Positions 18,182-27,173 are shown, counted from the stretch's first letter. The stretch is 64,000 nt of DNA from Microscilla marina ATCC 23134 (GCF_000169175.1 NZ_AAWS01000021.1:62001-126000), one strand, 5' to 3'. Program-made: numbers and translations. Notes: generated from the letters alone by a model not told the origin.

Positions 18182-18378
18182 CTAGTGCTCTGGCTTCTGA
18201 GTAGGTAAAGTAGAAATTTTGATGGATTAACTACGTTGAGCTCGCGAAAAGCTCGGTTTTGGTTACTGGCGATCTTCAAAAATTGAGCATAGCCGTAGCT
18301 ATGGGATATTTTTGAAGAGAAGCTAGTGAACAAAAGGCGTGAAATAGCGCTTTACATATTTAGTGTCCAGAGTACTAG
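18182..18378. repeat. MITE-like long hairpin element with terminal inverted repeats
   Basis: Ends CTAGTGCTCTGG (18182-18193) and CCAGAGTACTAG (18367-18378) are inverted repeats of 12 bp with one G-U. Pairing continues inward imperfectly for about 11 more bases. A 10-bp stem CTTCAAAAAT/ATTTTTGAAG (18274-18283, 18308-18317) encloses a CATAGC/GCTATG hairpin (18288-18303). A smaller hairpin GAGC...GCTC lies at about 18239-18254. There is no coding capacity. It looks like a non-autonomous element or a REP-like repeat. Confidence 0.6.
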
Positions 18379-18410
18379 ATAAATGCCATAACCAAAATGA
18401 CTAAACCAAG

Positions 18411-18483
18411 CAATCATACATTTTTGATAGGAGGAGAGGTTTGTAAGCTCAAAGGTAGTCCTACCTTTAACCGTGTATGATTG
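18411..18483. repeat. Nested perfect hairpins
   Basis: CAATCATACA (18411-18420) and TGTATGATTG (18474-18483) form a perfect 10-bp stem. Inside it AAAGGTAG-TC-CTACCTTT (18451-18468) forms a perfect 8-bp hairpin. It lies 33 bp after the preceding MITE-like element, in the 840-bp gap before coaBC. Confidence 0.5.
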
Positions 18484-18607
18484 AAAAAGCTTTCTAAAAC
18501 CTTAAAAACAGTGTTTAAAAGCATTTTTTTAGATGTAAAAAAATAAACGAGTCATTTGTTTTTTGTAGCCAATGACAAAGGATGTTTACTTTGATTTACT
18601 TTGAAAA

Positions 18608-18627
18608 TCAGGTAGTTACCTGTTTTT
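18608..18627 (+). terminator. Terminator-like hairpin
   Basis: CAGGTA-GT-TACCTG followed by six T. No gene on the plus strand ends nearby, so it may end a short non-coding transcript. Confidence 0.4.
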
Positions 18628-18720
18628 TGTTCACTAGTGACAATTTCCATACACACTTTAATGTGGTGCTACCAGCTCAAACATAAGAAGTAATACTTTT
18701 ATAATCAGATATTTATAATA

Positions 18721-18753
18721 AAAAGCACCGTGACAACTCGTGGTGCTTTTTAT
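18721..18753 (+). terminator. Terminator-like hairpin upstream of coaBC
   Basis: AAAAGCACC/GGTGCTTTT with a 12-base loop and a T-rich tail. There is no protein-coding gene between 18093 and 18933, so its transcript is unknown. Confidence 0.65.
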
Positions 18754-18833
18754 TTGCCTTCAAGCCCATAATTTCTTTGTTTTAGGGCTATTCAGTGAAA
18801 ACCTGAGAAACAGAGTAATAAAAAAGTAGTAAT

Positions 18834-18868
18834 ATTGCCCTGATAACTCGCCTGTGTGCACGGGCAAT
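18834..18868 (+). promoter_or_regulatory. Inverted repeat in the coaBC leader
   Basis: ATTGCCC and GGGCAAT, 7 bp, separated by 21 bases and ending 65 bp before the coaBC ATG. It is either an operator or a leader hairpin; nothing more supports either. Confidence 0.3.
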
Positions 18869-18933
18869 GCTGGTATAGTTCAATAGACATGCCTGTTTAT
18901 TCATATTACATTATAAAAACAAGCTTTTAACAA

Positions 18934-20148
18934 ATGCTGAAAGGTAAAAAAATACTGTTGTCAGTAAGCGGAAGCATAGCCGCTTACAAGTCAGCCTTAT
19001 TAACCCGATTGTTAGTAAAAGAAGGTGCAGAAGTGAAAATTATTATGACCGAAGCAGCTCAAGGTTTTATCACTCCTCTTACTTTGTCTACCCTCTCCAA
19101 AAATCCAGTATTGTCAGATTTTGTAAAAGACAAAACCGGAACTTGGAACAATCACGTAGATTTAGGACTTTGGGCTGATGTAATGCTGATAGCACCTGCC
19201 ACTGCCAATGTGTTGGCAAAGTGTGCTCATGGGGTGTGCGATAACCTTTTGCAGGCTACCTATCTTTCGGCAAGGTGTCCGGTGTTGTTTGCCCCGGCTA
19301 TGGATCTTGACATGTACCAGCATCCCTCTACTCAAAATAACCTTAAGCTTTTACAAGCTTTTGGCAACACCGTTATTCCTTCCGAGCATGGCGAGCTTGC
19401 CAGTGGGTTGGTAGGGCAAGGACGAATGGCAGAACCTGAGCATATTGTGGCTTTTTTGACTTCTATATTTGCCCAAGAACAACCTCTGGCAGGCATTAAA
19501 GCTATAGTAACTGCAGGCCCTACTTATGAAGCTATAGACCCAGTGCGTTATATTGGAAACCATTCTACTGGTAAAATGGGGTACGCAATTGCTGAGCGCC
19601 TTGCCGAACAAGGCGCAGAGGTTACGCTGGTAAGCGGACCAAGTAAGTTGAGCCTCATCCATCCCAGAGTAAATATAGTAAGGGTAACCTCAGCCCAACA
19701 AATGTTTGAAGCTACCCGTGCACAATTTGACCAATCAAGGGCCGTTGTATTGGCAGCAGCAGTAGCCGATTTTACCCCAAAAACTGTGGCAAACCAAAAA
19801 ATCAAGAAGAAAGAAGGGCAGGAGGGAATGCAAATTGAGCTGGTGCGTACAGTAGATATTGCCCAAACCCTAGGAGCTATTAAACGAAATGACCAGGTGA
19901 TTACAGGCTTTGCTATGGAAACCCAGGATGAGTTAGCAAATGCCAATCGCAAGTTGGAAAAGAAAAACTTTGATATGATAGTACTAAATTCTTTAAATGA
20001 AAAAGGGGCAGGTTTTGGGCATGACACCAACAAGGTTACTATTATAGAAAGAGGTAAAGATGCTGTAAATCAGTTGCCTTTGAAGTCTAAAAAAGAAGTT
20101 GCGAGTGATATTGTGAAATTGATAGAGACAAAACTAAAGGGCAATTAA
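18934..20148 (+). CDS. coaBC: Bifunctional phosphopantothenoylcysteine decarboxylase / phosphopantothenate-cysteine ligase
   Basis: 404 residues, the normal fused length. The N-terminal flavoprotein CoaC part shows LLSVSGSIAAYKS, the catalytic-His block NNHVDLGLWAD and PAMDLDMYQHP. The C-terminal CoaB part begins at about 190 with TAGPTYEAIDPVRYIGN-HSTGKMG and has AAAVADF and TGFAMETQ. Together they make 4'-phosphopantetheine from phosphopantothenate, cysteine and a nucleoside triphosphate for coenzyme A. In the CoaC substrate clamp the segment reads ELASGLVGQGRMAEP, so the Cys known as essential in E. coli (in ACGD) is replaced by Ser here. The gene stands alone, whereas in many relatives it follows rpoZ. 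Confidence 0.96.
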   Translation: MLKGKKILLSVSGSIAAYKSALLTRLLVKEGAEVKIIMTEAAQGFITPLTLSTLSKNPVLSDFVKDKTGTWNNHVDLGLWADVMLIAPATANVLAKCAHGVCDNLLQATYLSARCPVLFAPAMDLDMYQHPSTQNNLKLLQAFGNTVIPSEHGELASGLVGQGRMAEPEHIVAFLTSIFAQEQPLAGIKAIVTAGPTYEAIDPVRYIGNHSTGKMGYAIAERLAEQGAEVTLVSGPSKLSLIHPRVNIVRVTSAQQMFEATRAQFDQSRAVVLAAAVADFTPKTVANQKIKKKEGQEGMQIELVRTVDIAQTLGAIKRNDQVITGFAMETQDELANANRKLEKKNFDMIVLNSLNEKGAGFGHDTNKVTIIERGKDAVNQLPLKSKKEVASDIVKLIETKLKGN

Positions 20149-20297
20149 ATAATTTTTTTTTAAATAATACAATAATTAGACTAATAAAACGGTTCTTAGT
20201 ATAGACACATAGGCTCTTCTATGGGATTATCAGCAAGTTTATTGTTGATAGTTTTAACAAAGTAAGTTTTAGTAAAAGTTTGAAGATAGTTTCGCTG

Positions 20298-20331
20298 AAA
20301 AGGTAGATTTTTTTAAAATCTGCCTTTTTTT
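20298..20331. terminator. Bidirectional terminator after coaBC
   Basis: AAAAGGTAGATTTT/AAAATCTGCCTTTT (one G-T) with a short T loop and a T-run. The A-run upstream also allows use on the minus strand for the convergent MBL gene. Confidence 0.75.
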
Positions 20332-20381
20332 ATTATACCCTATACAAAATATTATGCCAAGTATGGGGTGTTTCTAAATAA

Positions 20382-21374
20382 TCATTGATCTAAACGAATG
20401 ATTTGCCCCTCCTGTGCTATATTAAACCCCTGTTTGTTTACTTCTTTTCTTTCTTTACTATCAGGGTTGATCAATGGATTGGTATGGTTGAGGTGAATAA
20501 AATAAACTTTAGATTTTTCTGAGGTAGGCATATCTTTCAACAAAGCGGTGGTTTCTTCTACAAATGGATGAGGAATTTGTGACATATCGCGGTTCGCTAT
20601 TTCACCATTTTTATAAAAAGTACCATCAATTAAAGCAATGTCTATTGTTTTAATTACTTCTGTCAATTTTAGCTCCCACTTTTGCCATTTATTAATATCA
20701 GGAATAAACAACACTGTTTTTTTACTACCCTTTATTTGATACCCCACTGTTTCGGTAAACTCACCACGATGAGGCACTTGTATAGGCGTGATTTGGATTT
20801 GTTGGCTTAACTGAAGGCTGGAGTCTGCCTGAATAGGTTGGAGATGAATGTTTTTCAAATTCACTAATTGACTCCAGGGACCATTATTGGTGAGGTATTG
20901 CCTCATTCGTGGCATAACGTATACCGATACTCCTTGGGCTCCTATGGCTTCTCTTCCCAAGTGTATAAGTCCACTATAGTGTCCTATGTGACCGTGGGTA
21001 AGGAAAATGCCCTGAGGAAGCATAGACTTTGAAGCCTGAAACTTATTCAATACCTGTAATTGTTCACGAAAATCAGGGGTAGCTTCTATCATCCACTTTT
21101 TGCCTTCTTGTTGGTCTACAACCCCCAGGCTTACGGCAAGTTTTTTCTTGTGAGTGTTTTGCCATACATCTTTACAACAATCTTTAGTACAACCTGCCTG
21201 TGGATACCCTGCGTCTTGTGCTATGCCAAGCACTACCAAGTATTGTTGAGCTTTGACAGGCGTTGGTTGAGTATTATTTGGTTGGGTTTGTTTTGTTGTA
21301 GTATTGGTAGAGGAGCGATGGCAGGCAGTCAGGGCTGTAATAAATACAGAGCAAATAAGTAGTAATGACTTCAT
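20382..21374 (-). CDS. PqqB-like metallo-beta-lactamase-fold lipoprotein
   Basis: 330 residues. A signal peptide with lipobox ALTAC gives a lipid-anchored Cys at about 18. A Thr/Gln-rich linker precedes the MBL domain. The mature region opens VVLGIAQDAGYPQAGC with a further CC pair, as in PqqB-like proteins. The metal motif reads THGHIGHYSG, that is HxHxxH with Gly where most MBL hydrolases have Asp. Later blocks IPHRGEFTETVGYQI and LIDGTFY fit the family, and a late His (FIHLNHTNP) is conserved. No PQQ biosynthesis genes are nearby, so a role in PQQ is unlikely. The substrate is unknown. A -7 element (TAGCTTTG on the minus strand) lies at 21405-21412. Confidence 0.8.
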   Translation of the reverse strand: MKSLLLICSVFITALTACHRSSTNTTTKQTQPNNTQPTPVKAQQYLVVLGIAQDAGYPQAGCTKDCCKDVWQNTHKKKLAVSLGVVDQQEGKKWMIEATPDFREQLQVLNKFQASKSMLPQGIFLTHGHIGHYSGLIHLGREAIGAQGVSVYVMPRMRQYLTNNGPWSQLVNLKNIHLQPIQADSSLQLSQQIQITPIQVPHRGEFTETVGYQIKGSKKTVLFIPDINKWQKWELKLTEVIKTIDIALIDGTFYKNGEIANRDMSQIPHPFVEETTALLKDMPTSEKSKVYFIHLNHTNPLINPDSKERKEVNKQGFNIAQEGQIIRLDQ

Positions 21375-21766
21375 GGAAATAAATAATTAATTTATGTGTT
21401 TGAGCAAAGCTAAATAAAACAGAAAAAATAAAGTGCTTCAAGGAAATAAAATACTTGTTTATTTCAACTTATATCGATCAGTGGTGATGTTTGGTAGAGT
21501 AGGTTATTTTTGCAGTTTTACCAAACTCACAGGGTTGTTTAGAATCAGTCAACTGAAGTTCAGCCAAAGTTTTGTATTTGTTATTTTACGTCAACTACAC
21601 GTGTTGGAGATCGGTTGAAAAGTAGTGGAGTATCTTCTTTTGCCCTTGGGCTAAAACAATCAATATAGTTACAAAGTTTTCATTGGACTTGATCATCTAA
21701 ACTTGCCTTAATTCATGAGCTATCAGTTGTTTTTGTTGTAATCTTTAGTAAGTAGCCAACTTAAAT
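21375..21766. other. Gene-free divergent interval
   Basis: It separates two divergent genes. On the minus strand TAGCTTTG (21405-21412) is a -7 match for the MBL gene. On the plus strand TATTTTTG (21505-21512) matches the -7 consensus, but the nearest TTTG is only 11 bp upstream. A short open frame in the middle has no family resemblance. Confidence 0.35.
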
Positions 21767-22666
21767 ATGAAATATAATCAATTAGGGCGCTCGAGCCTGC
21801 AAGTAAGCCAAATAGCTTTTGGGTGTATGTCGTTACAAAGTACGCAAGCCCAACCAGTACGTGTTGTAAGAGAAGCCTTAGACTTGGGGATTAATTTTTT
21901 TGATACTGCCGATTTATACGAGCAAGGTAAAAATGAAATTTTACTAGGCCGTGCCTTGGGGCAAAAACGCCAAGAAGTAATTATTGCTACCAAAGTAGGC
22001 AATCAGTGGAATGCAGAAGGCACTGCCTGGAACTGGAACCCACGTAAAGACTACATCATCACCGCCATAGAAAATAGCCTAAAGCGTCTTAGTACTGATT
22101 ATATAGACTTATACCAACTGCATGGAGGTACTATAGACGACCCCATAGATGAGGTAATAGAAGCGTTTGAGCAATTGAAAACCCACGGTAAAATAAGGGC
22201 TTATGGTATTTCGTCTATTCGTCCTAATGTAATCAGAGAATATGTAAGCCGCTCGAATATTGACAGTGTAATGATGCAATATAGTTTACTCGATCGTCGC
22301 CCTGAAGAAACTTGCTTAGACTTACTCTACCAGCGTCAGGTATCAGTAATTACCCGTGGATCGCTTGCTAAAGGCTTGCTTGCAGGCAAATCTGCTCAGT
22401 CGTATTTAGATCATTCAACAACAGTTATACAAAATGTGGCGGCAACAATACAAAAAATAGGGAGTAAAAATCAGATAACCCCAGCCCTTACAGCTTGTCA
22501 ATATGTGTTGCAAAAACCTGTGGTGGCTTCAGCAGTAGTGGGGTTTCGCACCAATGAGCAACTAAGAGATTGCACTAATGGAAACCAAGTGCCTGCTTTG
22601 ACAACAGACGATTATGCAATGCTGCAAAATAGTGTGGCTCCCAGCCAGTATACCGCTCACCGATAA
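21767..22666 (+). CDS. Aldo/keto reductase
   Basis: 299 residues with a TIM-barrel AKR fold. Visible catalytic tetrad elements are FFDTADLYEQG (Asp and Tyr), IIATKVG (Lys) and LYQLHGG (His). The NADPH-binding C-terminal part appears degenerate but present (RGSLAKGLLAG, then SAVVGFRTNEQL). It is a cytoplasmic NADPH-dependent oxidoreductase of the general AKR / YghZ-like branch; the substrate cannot be told. It starts with ATG and lies 120 bp before the methyltransferase gene, possibly in the same transcript. Confidence 0.92.
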   Translation: MKYNQLGRSSLQVSQIAFGCMSLQSTQAQPVRVVREALDLGINFFDTADLYEQGKNEILLGRALGQKRQEVIIATKVGNQWNAEGTAWNWNPRKDYIITAIENSLKRLSTDYIDLYQLHGGTIDDPIDEVIEAFEQLKTHGKIRAYGISSIRPNVIREYVSRSNIDSVMMQYSLLDRRPEETCLDLLYQRQVSVITRGSLAKGLLAGKSAQSYLDHSTTVIQNVAATIQKIGSKNQITPALTACQYVLQKPVVASAVVGFRTNEQLRDCTNGNQVPALTTDDYAMLQNSVAPSQYTAHR

Positions 22667-22786
22667 AAAATAAGTGAGACATACAATAGGGAAGTTGTAA
22701 ACAAGTGCGTATTTTATGATTTCTCACGGGACATGAGTGCTTTACTAAAAAAAAACATTTGAGTTCTGGAAATAAACCTGGTTTTT

Positions 22787-23527
22787 ATGAAGAAGGCTTC
22801 TACCGATATTTATGATCCACAATATGTCAAAGGCATGTTTGATCGTATGTCTAAGACCTATGGTACTGCCAACTATTTGTCTTCTTTTGGCTTTACCGAA
22901 AGGTGGCGGCGGCAGTGTATCAGTGATTTGCCGCCCATTGGTTCTCAGGCCAAAGGCTATGACCTCATGTCGGGCATGGGAGAAGCCTGGGGGGTGATTC
23001 AACGCAAAGTAGGTAGTCAGGGGCAGATTATCGCGGTAGACATTTCAGACGAAATGAACCGAAAAGCGGGTGAACGTCTACAGCAACTCAAGGTGAAAAA
23101 TATAACCCTCCAACCACTTGATGTATTACAAGGTGAACTGAAGGGTAATTCAGTCGATTTTGTAGTGTCTACTTTTGGTATCAAAACCTTCAACGTTGTC
23201 CAACAACAGCGGCTCGCCCAGCAAATAGCCCATGTATTGGCACCAGGTGGGGCTTTTGCCCTTATAGAAATATCAAAACCCAACAGTTGGTTGCTGAAAC
23301 CTTTTTATATGTTTTACCTCAAAGTAATTATTCCATTCATTGGGAGGGTGTTTTTGGGCAATGCGACCGATTATCAAATGTTGGGTAAATATTGCAGCGA
23401 CTTTGGTGATGCCCGTCAGTTTCATCGTTTTTTACTTGAAGCCGGACTAGATGCGCATTTTAAGACTTATTTTTTTGGTTGTGCTACAGGAGTGTTTGGC
23501 ACAAAGCAGTTATCTTTTAGTAGTTAA
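22787..23527 (+). CDS. UbiE/MenG-like class I SAM methyltransferase
   Basis: 246 residues. The opening FDRMSKTYGTANYLSSFGFTERWRR is very close to the N-terminus of UbiE/MenG (FDxIAxxYDxxNxxxSxGxxxxWR). SAM motif I reads YDLMSGMGEAW, with IIAVDISDEM as the acidic second strand and a post-II segment FVVSTFGIKTF. The C-terminus is altered compared with true UbiE (long hydrophobic segment KPFYMFYLKVIIPFIGRVF). It could methylate a quinone or lipid precursor. The usual MenG signature NPRTI-like blocks are not seen, so the exact substrate is open. It lies downstream of the aldo/keto reductase. Confidence 0.78.
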   Translation: MKKASTDIYDPQYVKGMFDRMSKTYGTANYLSSFGFTERWRRQCISDLPPIGSQAKGYDLMSGMGEAWGVIQRKVGSQGQIIAVDISDEMNRKAGERLQQLKVKNITLQPLDVLQGELKGNSVDFVVSTFGIKTFNVVQQQRLAQQIAHVLAPGGAFALIEISKPNSWLLKPFYMFYLKVIIPFIGRVFLGNATDYQMLGKYCSDFGDARQFHRFLLEAGLDAHFKTYFFGCATGVFGTKQLSFSS

Positions 23528-23628
23528 TATATTTGTTGATGCTATGTGAAGCCATCTTTGGTGAAACGCTCAATGTTTCAAAGAAGTGGGTGGAATATAG
23601 ACAAGGTTAATCAAAAATTACGATCATT

Positions 23629-24069
23629 ATGAGCGCATACAGACGAGTATCTTATGTAGGAGTTGTGTTGTTTATTTTAGGAGGTGGAGTAGCCATCTAT
23701 GGCTTTACGTTTTGGCAAAAAACCCAGAACCTGAAAAAAAATGGTATTAGAACGAAAGGCACAGTATATGAGATAGGCTCCAAGGCAATTTACCGCTTTC
23801 CTTTTGTGAAGTTTACAACCAAAAAAGACGAAGAAATCAGATTTAGAAGTAAACTGGAAGTAAACGTAGACTTGTTTAATTATAAAATAGGTCAGGAGGT
23901 AGATGTAATTTATCACAAATACAACCCTCACAATGCCCGTATAGATAAATTTTGGGAAAATAACATGGCCGAACTTTACCTGACTCTACTTGGGGTTATT
24001 ATAATGTTTGTAGGTCTAATGGTGCGTTGGTTTTTTATTCGTAAAGTACGTAGACAAGCCCGCTATTAG
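23629..24069 (+). CDS. DUF3592-type membrane protein
   Basis: 146 residues with one transmembrane helix near each end (about 8-28 and 112-134) and a soluble beta-rich loop between them. The loop has GIRTKGTVYEI, YRFPFVKFTTKKDEEI and VDVIYHKYNPHNARID, the recurring signature of DUF3592. The function of the family is unknown; the loop is probably periplasmic or extracellular. It is monocistronic. Confidence 0.78.
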   Translation: MSAYRRVSYVGVVLFILGGGVAIYGFTFWQKTQNLKKNGIRTKGTVYEIGSKAIYRFPFVKFTTKKDEEIRFRSKLEVNVDLFNYKIGQEVDVIYHKYNPHNARIDKFWENNMAELYLTLLGVIIMFVGLMVRWFFIRKVRRQARY

Positions 24070-24860
24070 TAAGACTCGTATAAGAGCTGTATTGCATTTG
24101 GATAACAAATATTCAAGGCTGGATAGCTATATTCCGATATGTAAAAAAGAACTTATGGCCGTTGTTGTGTACTTTAGGTGTCCACTCAATAGTGATTTAA
24201 GGAAAAGAGTTCATTATCATAAAAATAAATGTAACCCTTGATAGAGGAACGCAGCATTACTTAACACCCAAAAATAAAACCCTAATTATGTAAGTATTTA
24301 GGGTTTACTTACTCTAGGGGTTTTTTACTCTTATATTCCTGCTATTTTGTCAATTGTTCTTTCCCAAAACATTGTATAGGTAAAGTTGAGCTATCTGAAA
24401 TTAATAACTGAATAAAATTTATAAAGTGCAATTTTAATTTTATTGTAAGCGCCACATTTCCCTTCTTTTTAGTAGTATTCATAGGTTTCAACTTATGTTT
24501 TGTAAGTTCTTGTGTCTCATGTTAAGTTTAAGTGTTTTTTTACTATCAACTTACCTCACTTTCCTTTGTTTTCTTTAGGTTTTTAGACCATTAAAAACTA
24601 TTCAGTTGGTGATAAAAACCTTTGTTTTATTAGGTGAATCATAGAGTGTTTAAATATATTATTTTGTATTAAATTATTATGGGTTTATGAATGTTATTTT
24701 AAATCATTTTTTATGGTTTTGTGAAAGCTGAAATAAAGTTTTGTTTTTTTAGATGTATTTCTACCTTTGCGCCCAGATTGTTACATATAATATTGATTAT
24801 ATGTGGTAATTAAGGAAAGGTATAATAATATACACATCACAACTAACAAACCATTAAAAC
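24070..24860. other. Long gene-free interval
   Basis: 791 bp without a credible gene. AAACCCTAA (24277-24285) pairs with TTAGGGTTT (24298-24306), and the same left arm can instead pair with TAGGGGTTTT further on, just before a T-run, like a weak terminator. Near its right end lies the promoter of the following lipoprotein. Confidence 0.4.
24740..24769 (+). promoter_or_regulatory. Bacteroidota-type promoter
   Basis: TTTG (24740-24743), an 18-bp spacer and TACCTTTG (24762-24769). The start of transcription would be near 24776, giving an untranslated leader of about 85 nt. Confidence 0.65.
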
Positions 24861-26030
24861 ATGTTATTTTTAAAGAAAATTGTATTATTTGTAGTTTTTA
24901 CTGCTTTTATAGTAAGCTGTGCTAAAAAAGAGAATGTAGCCCCTGCTAAGGTAAAGCAATCACAAAAATCAGGTGAGTTAAAAACCGTTTTGGACAATGC
25001 TCAGGCAAACCCAAATGCCAGAACAAGTGGGGCGATTCAACTAGGTATTCCTTTTGAGATTGGATTAGATGACATTCGCTATTCATTGGATGCAAGATTT
25101 GTGATTCGTCTTGATAATGTACAAGATGCAAGATGTCCAAAAGGTATGATGTGTGTACGCGCTGGTGGAGCTAAAGTATCGTTTTCGGCTTACCAAGGTC
25201 AGTATTTTAATTTTGATCTTGAAACTGTAAACGTATTGCCTACCTCTGCACCTGTACAGAGAACTTTTAATGGTTATACTTTAAAGCTGATAGATGTAAA
25301 CCCTTATCCGGCAGTGAATATAAAGTTTCCAAAAAGCGCCTACAAAGCCACTTTAGTACTTACCAAAGATGCAGCACCTGTAAAAGTTGTTTTAAATACT
25401 CCTTTCGAGTTGAAGTTGGGAGCAAATGCCAGGTTTAGAAATGGCGCAATCGACCTTGAATTCAAAGAGGTAATGGAAGATAGCAGATGCCCAGAGGGAA
25501 CCAACTGTATATCTGCTGGCAGAGTAAAATTGTTGTTTGTTGCCAATAATGACCAAAAAATGGATTTAACTCTTGAAGCAGGTAAACCTCAGTTGGCAAG
25601 GTTTGACTACCAAGGTTTTACCATCGAACTATTAAAAGTAGTACCTTACCCAGTAGCAGGTACAACAAACCAAGGTATATACAAGGCTACCCTTGTTATT
25701 ACCCAATCACCTTCTTTTGGTAACGAGTTTGAAATGAGCTATGGAACTACTGTCAACATCAAGGATTTTGATCTTACCTTCAACGAGGTAGAAGATAGCA
25801 GATGTCCTGAAGGTGCACAGTGCATTTGGGCAGGCAATGTAAAAGTAAACTTCAAAGTAGGTGGGTTTGGATTTACATTGACTAAAGAAGCTGGAAAACC
25901 TGAGTTGGCTCAGACCACTATCAATGACTATGTAGTTAAGTTGGTAGAAGTAACCCCTTACCCTAGTGTAGGTACTACCATCAACAAAGCCAATTATAGA
26001 GCAAAAGTAATAGTAACTAAAGCTAACTAA
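24861..26030 (+). CDS. Lipoprotein with three tandem Cys-motif repeats
   Basis: 389 residues. The signal peptide has a lipobox ending in Cys near residue 20 (FIVSC). The mature part consists of three homologous units of about 105-115 residues (about 60-170, 175-285, 290-389). Each holds a motif of the form D-x-R-C-P-x-G-x-x-C-x-x-A-G-x-x-K and ends with a V-x-PYP block. The copies are DARCPKGMMC, DSRCPEGTNC and DSRCPEGAQC. Similar single-unit proteins are common and unnamed in Bacteroidota. The two Cys in each copy probably form a disulfide. Function unknown; cell-surface or periplasmic location inferred. It has its own promoter and terminator. Confidence 0.75.
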   Translation: MLFLKKIVLFVVFTAFIVSCAKKENVAPAKVKQSQKSGELKTVLDNAQANPNARTSGAIQLGIPFEIGLDDIRYSLDARFVIRLDNVQDARCPKGMMCVRAGGAKVSFSAYQGQYFNFDLETVNVLPTSAPVQRTFNGYTLKLIDVNPYPAVNIKFPKSAYKATLVLTKDAAPVKVVLNTPFELKLGANARFRNGAIDLEFKEVMEDSRCPEGTNCISAGRVKLLFVANNDQKMDLTLEAGKPQLARFDYQGFTIELLKVVPYPVAGTTNQGIYKATLVITQSPSFGNEFEMSYGTTVNIKDFDLTFNEVEDSRCPEGAQCIWAGNVKVNFKVGGFGFTLTKEAGKPELAQTTINDYVVKLVEVTPYPSVGTTINKANYRAKVIVTKAN

Positions 26031-26072
26031 TATTATCAGGTTTTAGAGAAAAAAACTGGGATAAATATATTT

Positions 26073-26114
26073 TCCTCACAAAGTACCAAGGTAGGCGCTT
26101 TGTGGGGATTTTTT
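26073..26114 (+). terminator. Terminator of triple-repeat lipoprotein gene
   Basis: TCCTCACAAAG pairs with CTTTGTGGGGA (11 bp, one G-T), loop of 14 bases, six T behind it. Confidence 0.82.
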
Positions 26115-26434
26115 ATGCGTGTATGTGCCTATTATAATAGAGTATATTTCCTTTTTAATGAACTCACTATCAGTATTTAGTAGTGGTACAATAGGCGAGC
26201 CGACTTTTAATATAGTAATTTTTTCTGATATAAAAAAACAGTAAGGAATAACCAAAAAATATAAGCTTAAAACCTCAACATTTAGAATAAAAAAGTGGTT
26301 AGATAGCATATAACTTTTCTTTTATTTTTTGAAAAATAAAAAAGAAATAGTGGAATGCACCAGTAAATCAATCATAATACTAATGGCACTATAGCGAGAT
26401 GTATTATTTCACTTTATTAAAATATTCTTGCATT

Positions 26435-27148
26435 ATGAAAATACTATCTAACACTATTTTATTCTTACTCATTACAAACTTTACTTTTGCTCAATATACT
26501 CCAAAAAAGGATGAGATTAAATACCTGGAAGACCACAAAAAGTTAAGGCTAAGCCTGAGAGGTGGAATGAGCTTTTTGACGGGGAGCAATACTGGAGAAG
26601 CCAATGCCAACCTAAGCGAAGCAAGAGAGCAGATGCAGTCGGGGCTACAGTATGGAGCCGATTTATATTATTTTACTAGTGAGTTTACAGGTTGGGGGAT
26701 CAAGTTTGCTTCATTTCAGTCAAGTGCTACTACCACAGTATCGGTATTACAAAACAATAGTGCCTCTGCCACCAAAGACTATGCAGAGAATATGGTAAAT
26801 CTATTTTATGGACCTTCGTTTACTACACGCATCTTATCAAACAATGCCAAAAATATATATACCCTGGGGTTTGCTATGGGGTATGTAGATTATACCAATC
26901 GGGTAAATTTCTTTGGGGATGACTTTGTGGTCAAATCAAACGCCTTTGGGCTTACCTGGACAGCAGGATGGGATTTGATGTTTAGCCAAAATCTGGGAAT
27001 TGGTCTGGCTTTGTCTTATACTATGGGTACCTTAAGCAGGTTTACAGCTGACGGGGCAAGCTCTACACAGTTAACAAGCCTTAACGAAACTCTTTCTTCT
27101 GATATTTCTCGTTTTGAAGTAACCCTGGGGTTATCAATTTATAAATAA
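26435..27148 (+). CDS. Outer-membrane beta-barrel protein
   Basis: 237 residues from ATG 26435, where a clean signal peptide begins (MKILSNTILFLLITNFTFAQ); the frame is open 36 bp further upstream. The mature part alternates hydrophobic and polar residues with Gly and aromatic residues (GWGIKFASFQS, NLFYGPSFTTRI, TLGFAMGYVDYTNRV, GIGLALSYTMG) and ends in an aromatic-rich strand (FEVTLGLSIYK), as in small porin-like or OmpW/OmpX-like barrels of about eight strands. There is no signature for a specific family. It lies directly before the peptide-export locus, but a functional link is only a possibility. Confidence 0.75.
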   Translation: MKILSNTILFLLITNFTFAQYTPKKDEIKYLEDHKKLRLSLRGGMSFLTGSNTGEANANLSEAREQMQSGLQYGADLYYFTSEFTGWGIKFASFQSSATTTVSVLQNNSASATKDYAENMVNLFYGPSFTTRILSNNAKNIYTLGFAMGYVDYTNRVNFFGDDFVVKSNAFGLTWTAGWDLMFSQNLGIGLALSYTMGTLSRFTADGASSTQLTSLNETLSSDISRFEVTLGLSIYK

Positions 27149-27173
27149 TTGATGGTATTAGTTTTAATCCAAC

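Noticed and set aside
21433-21618. 61-codon frame between divergent genes
   Set aside because: Composition without a fold or family sign; the interval looks like a divergent promoter region.
26076-26309. 77-codon minus-strand frame after the triple-repeat lipoprotein
   Set aside because: It begins and ends in AT-rich DNA and covers the terminator hairpin; no family sign.
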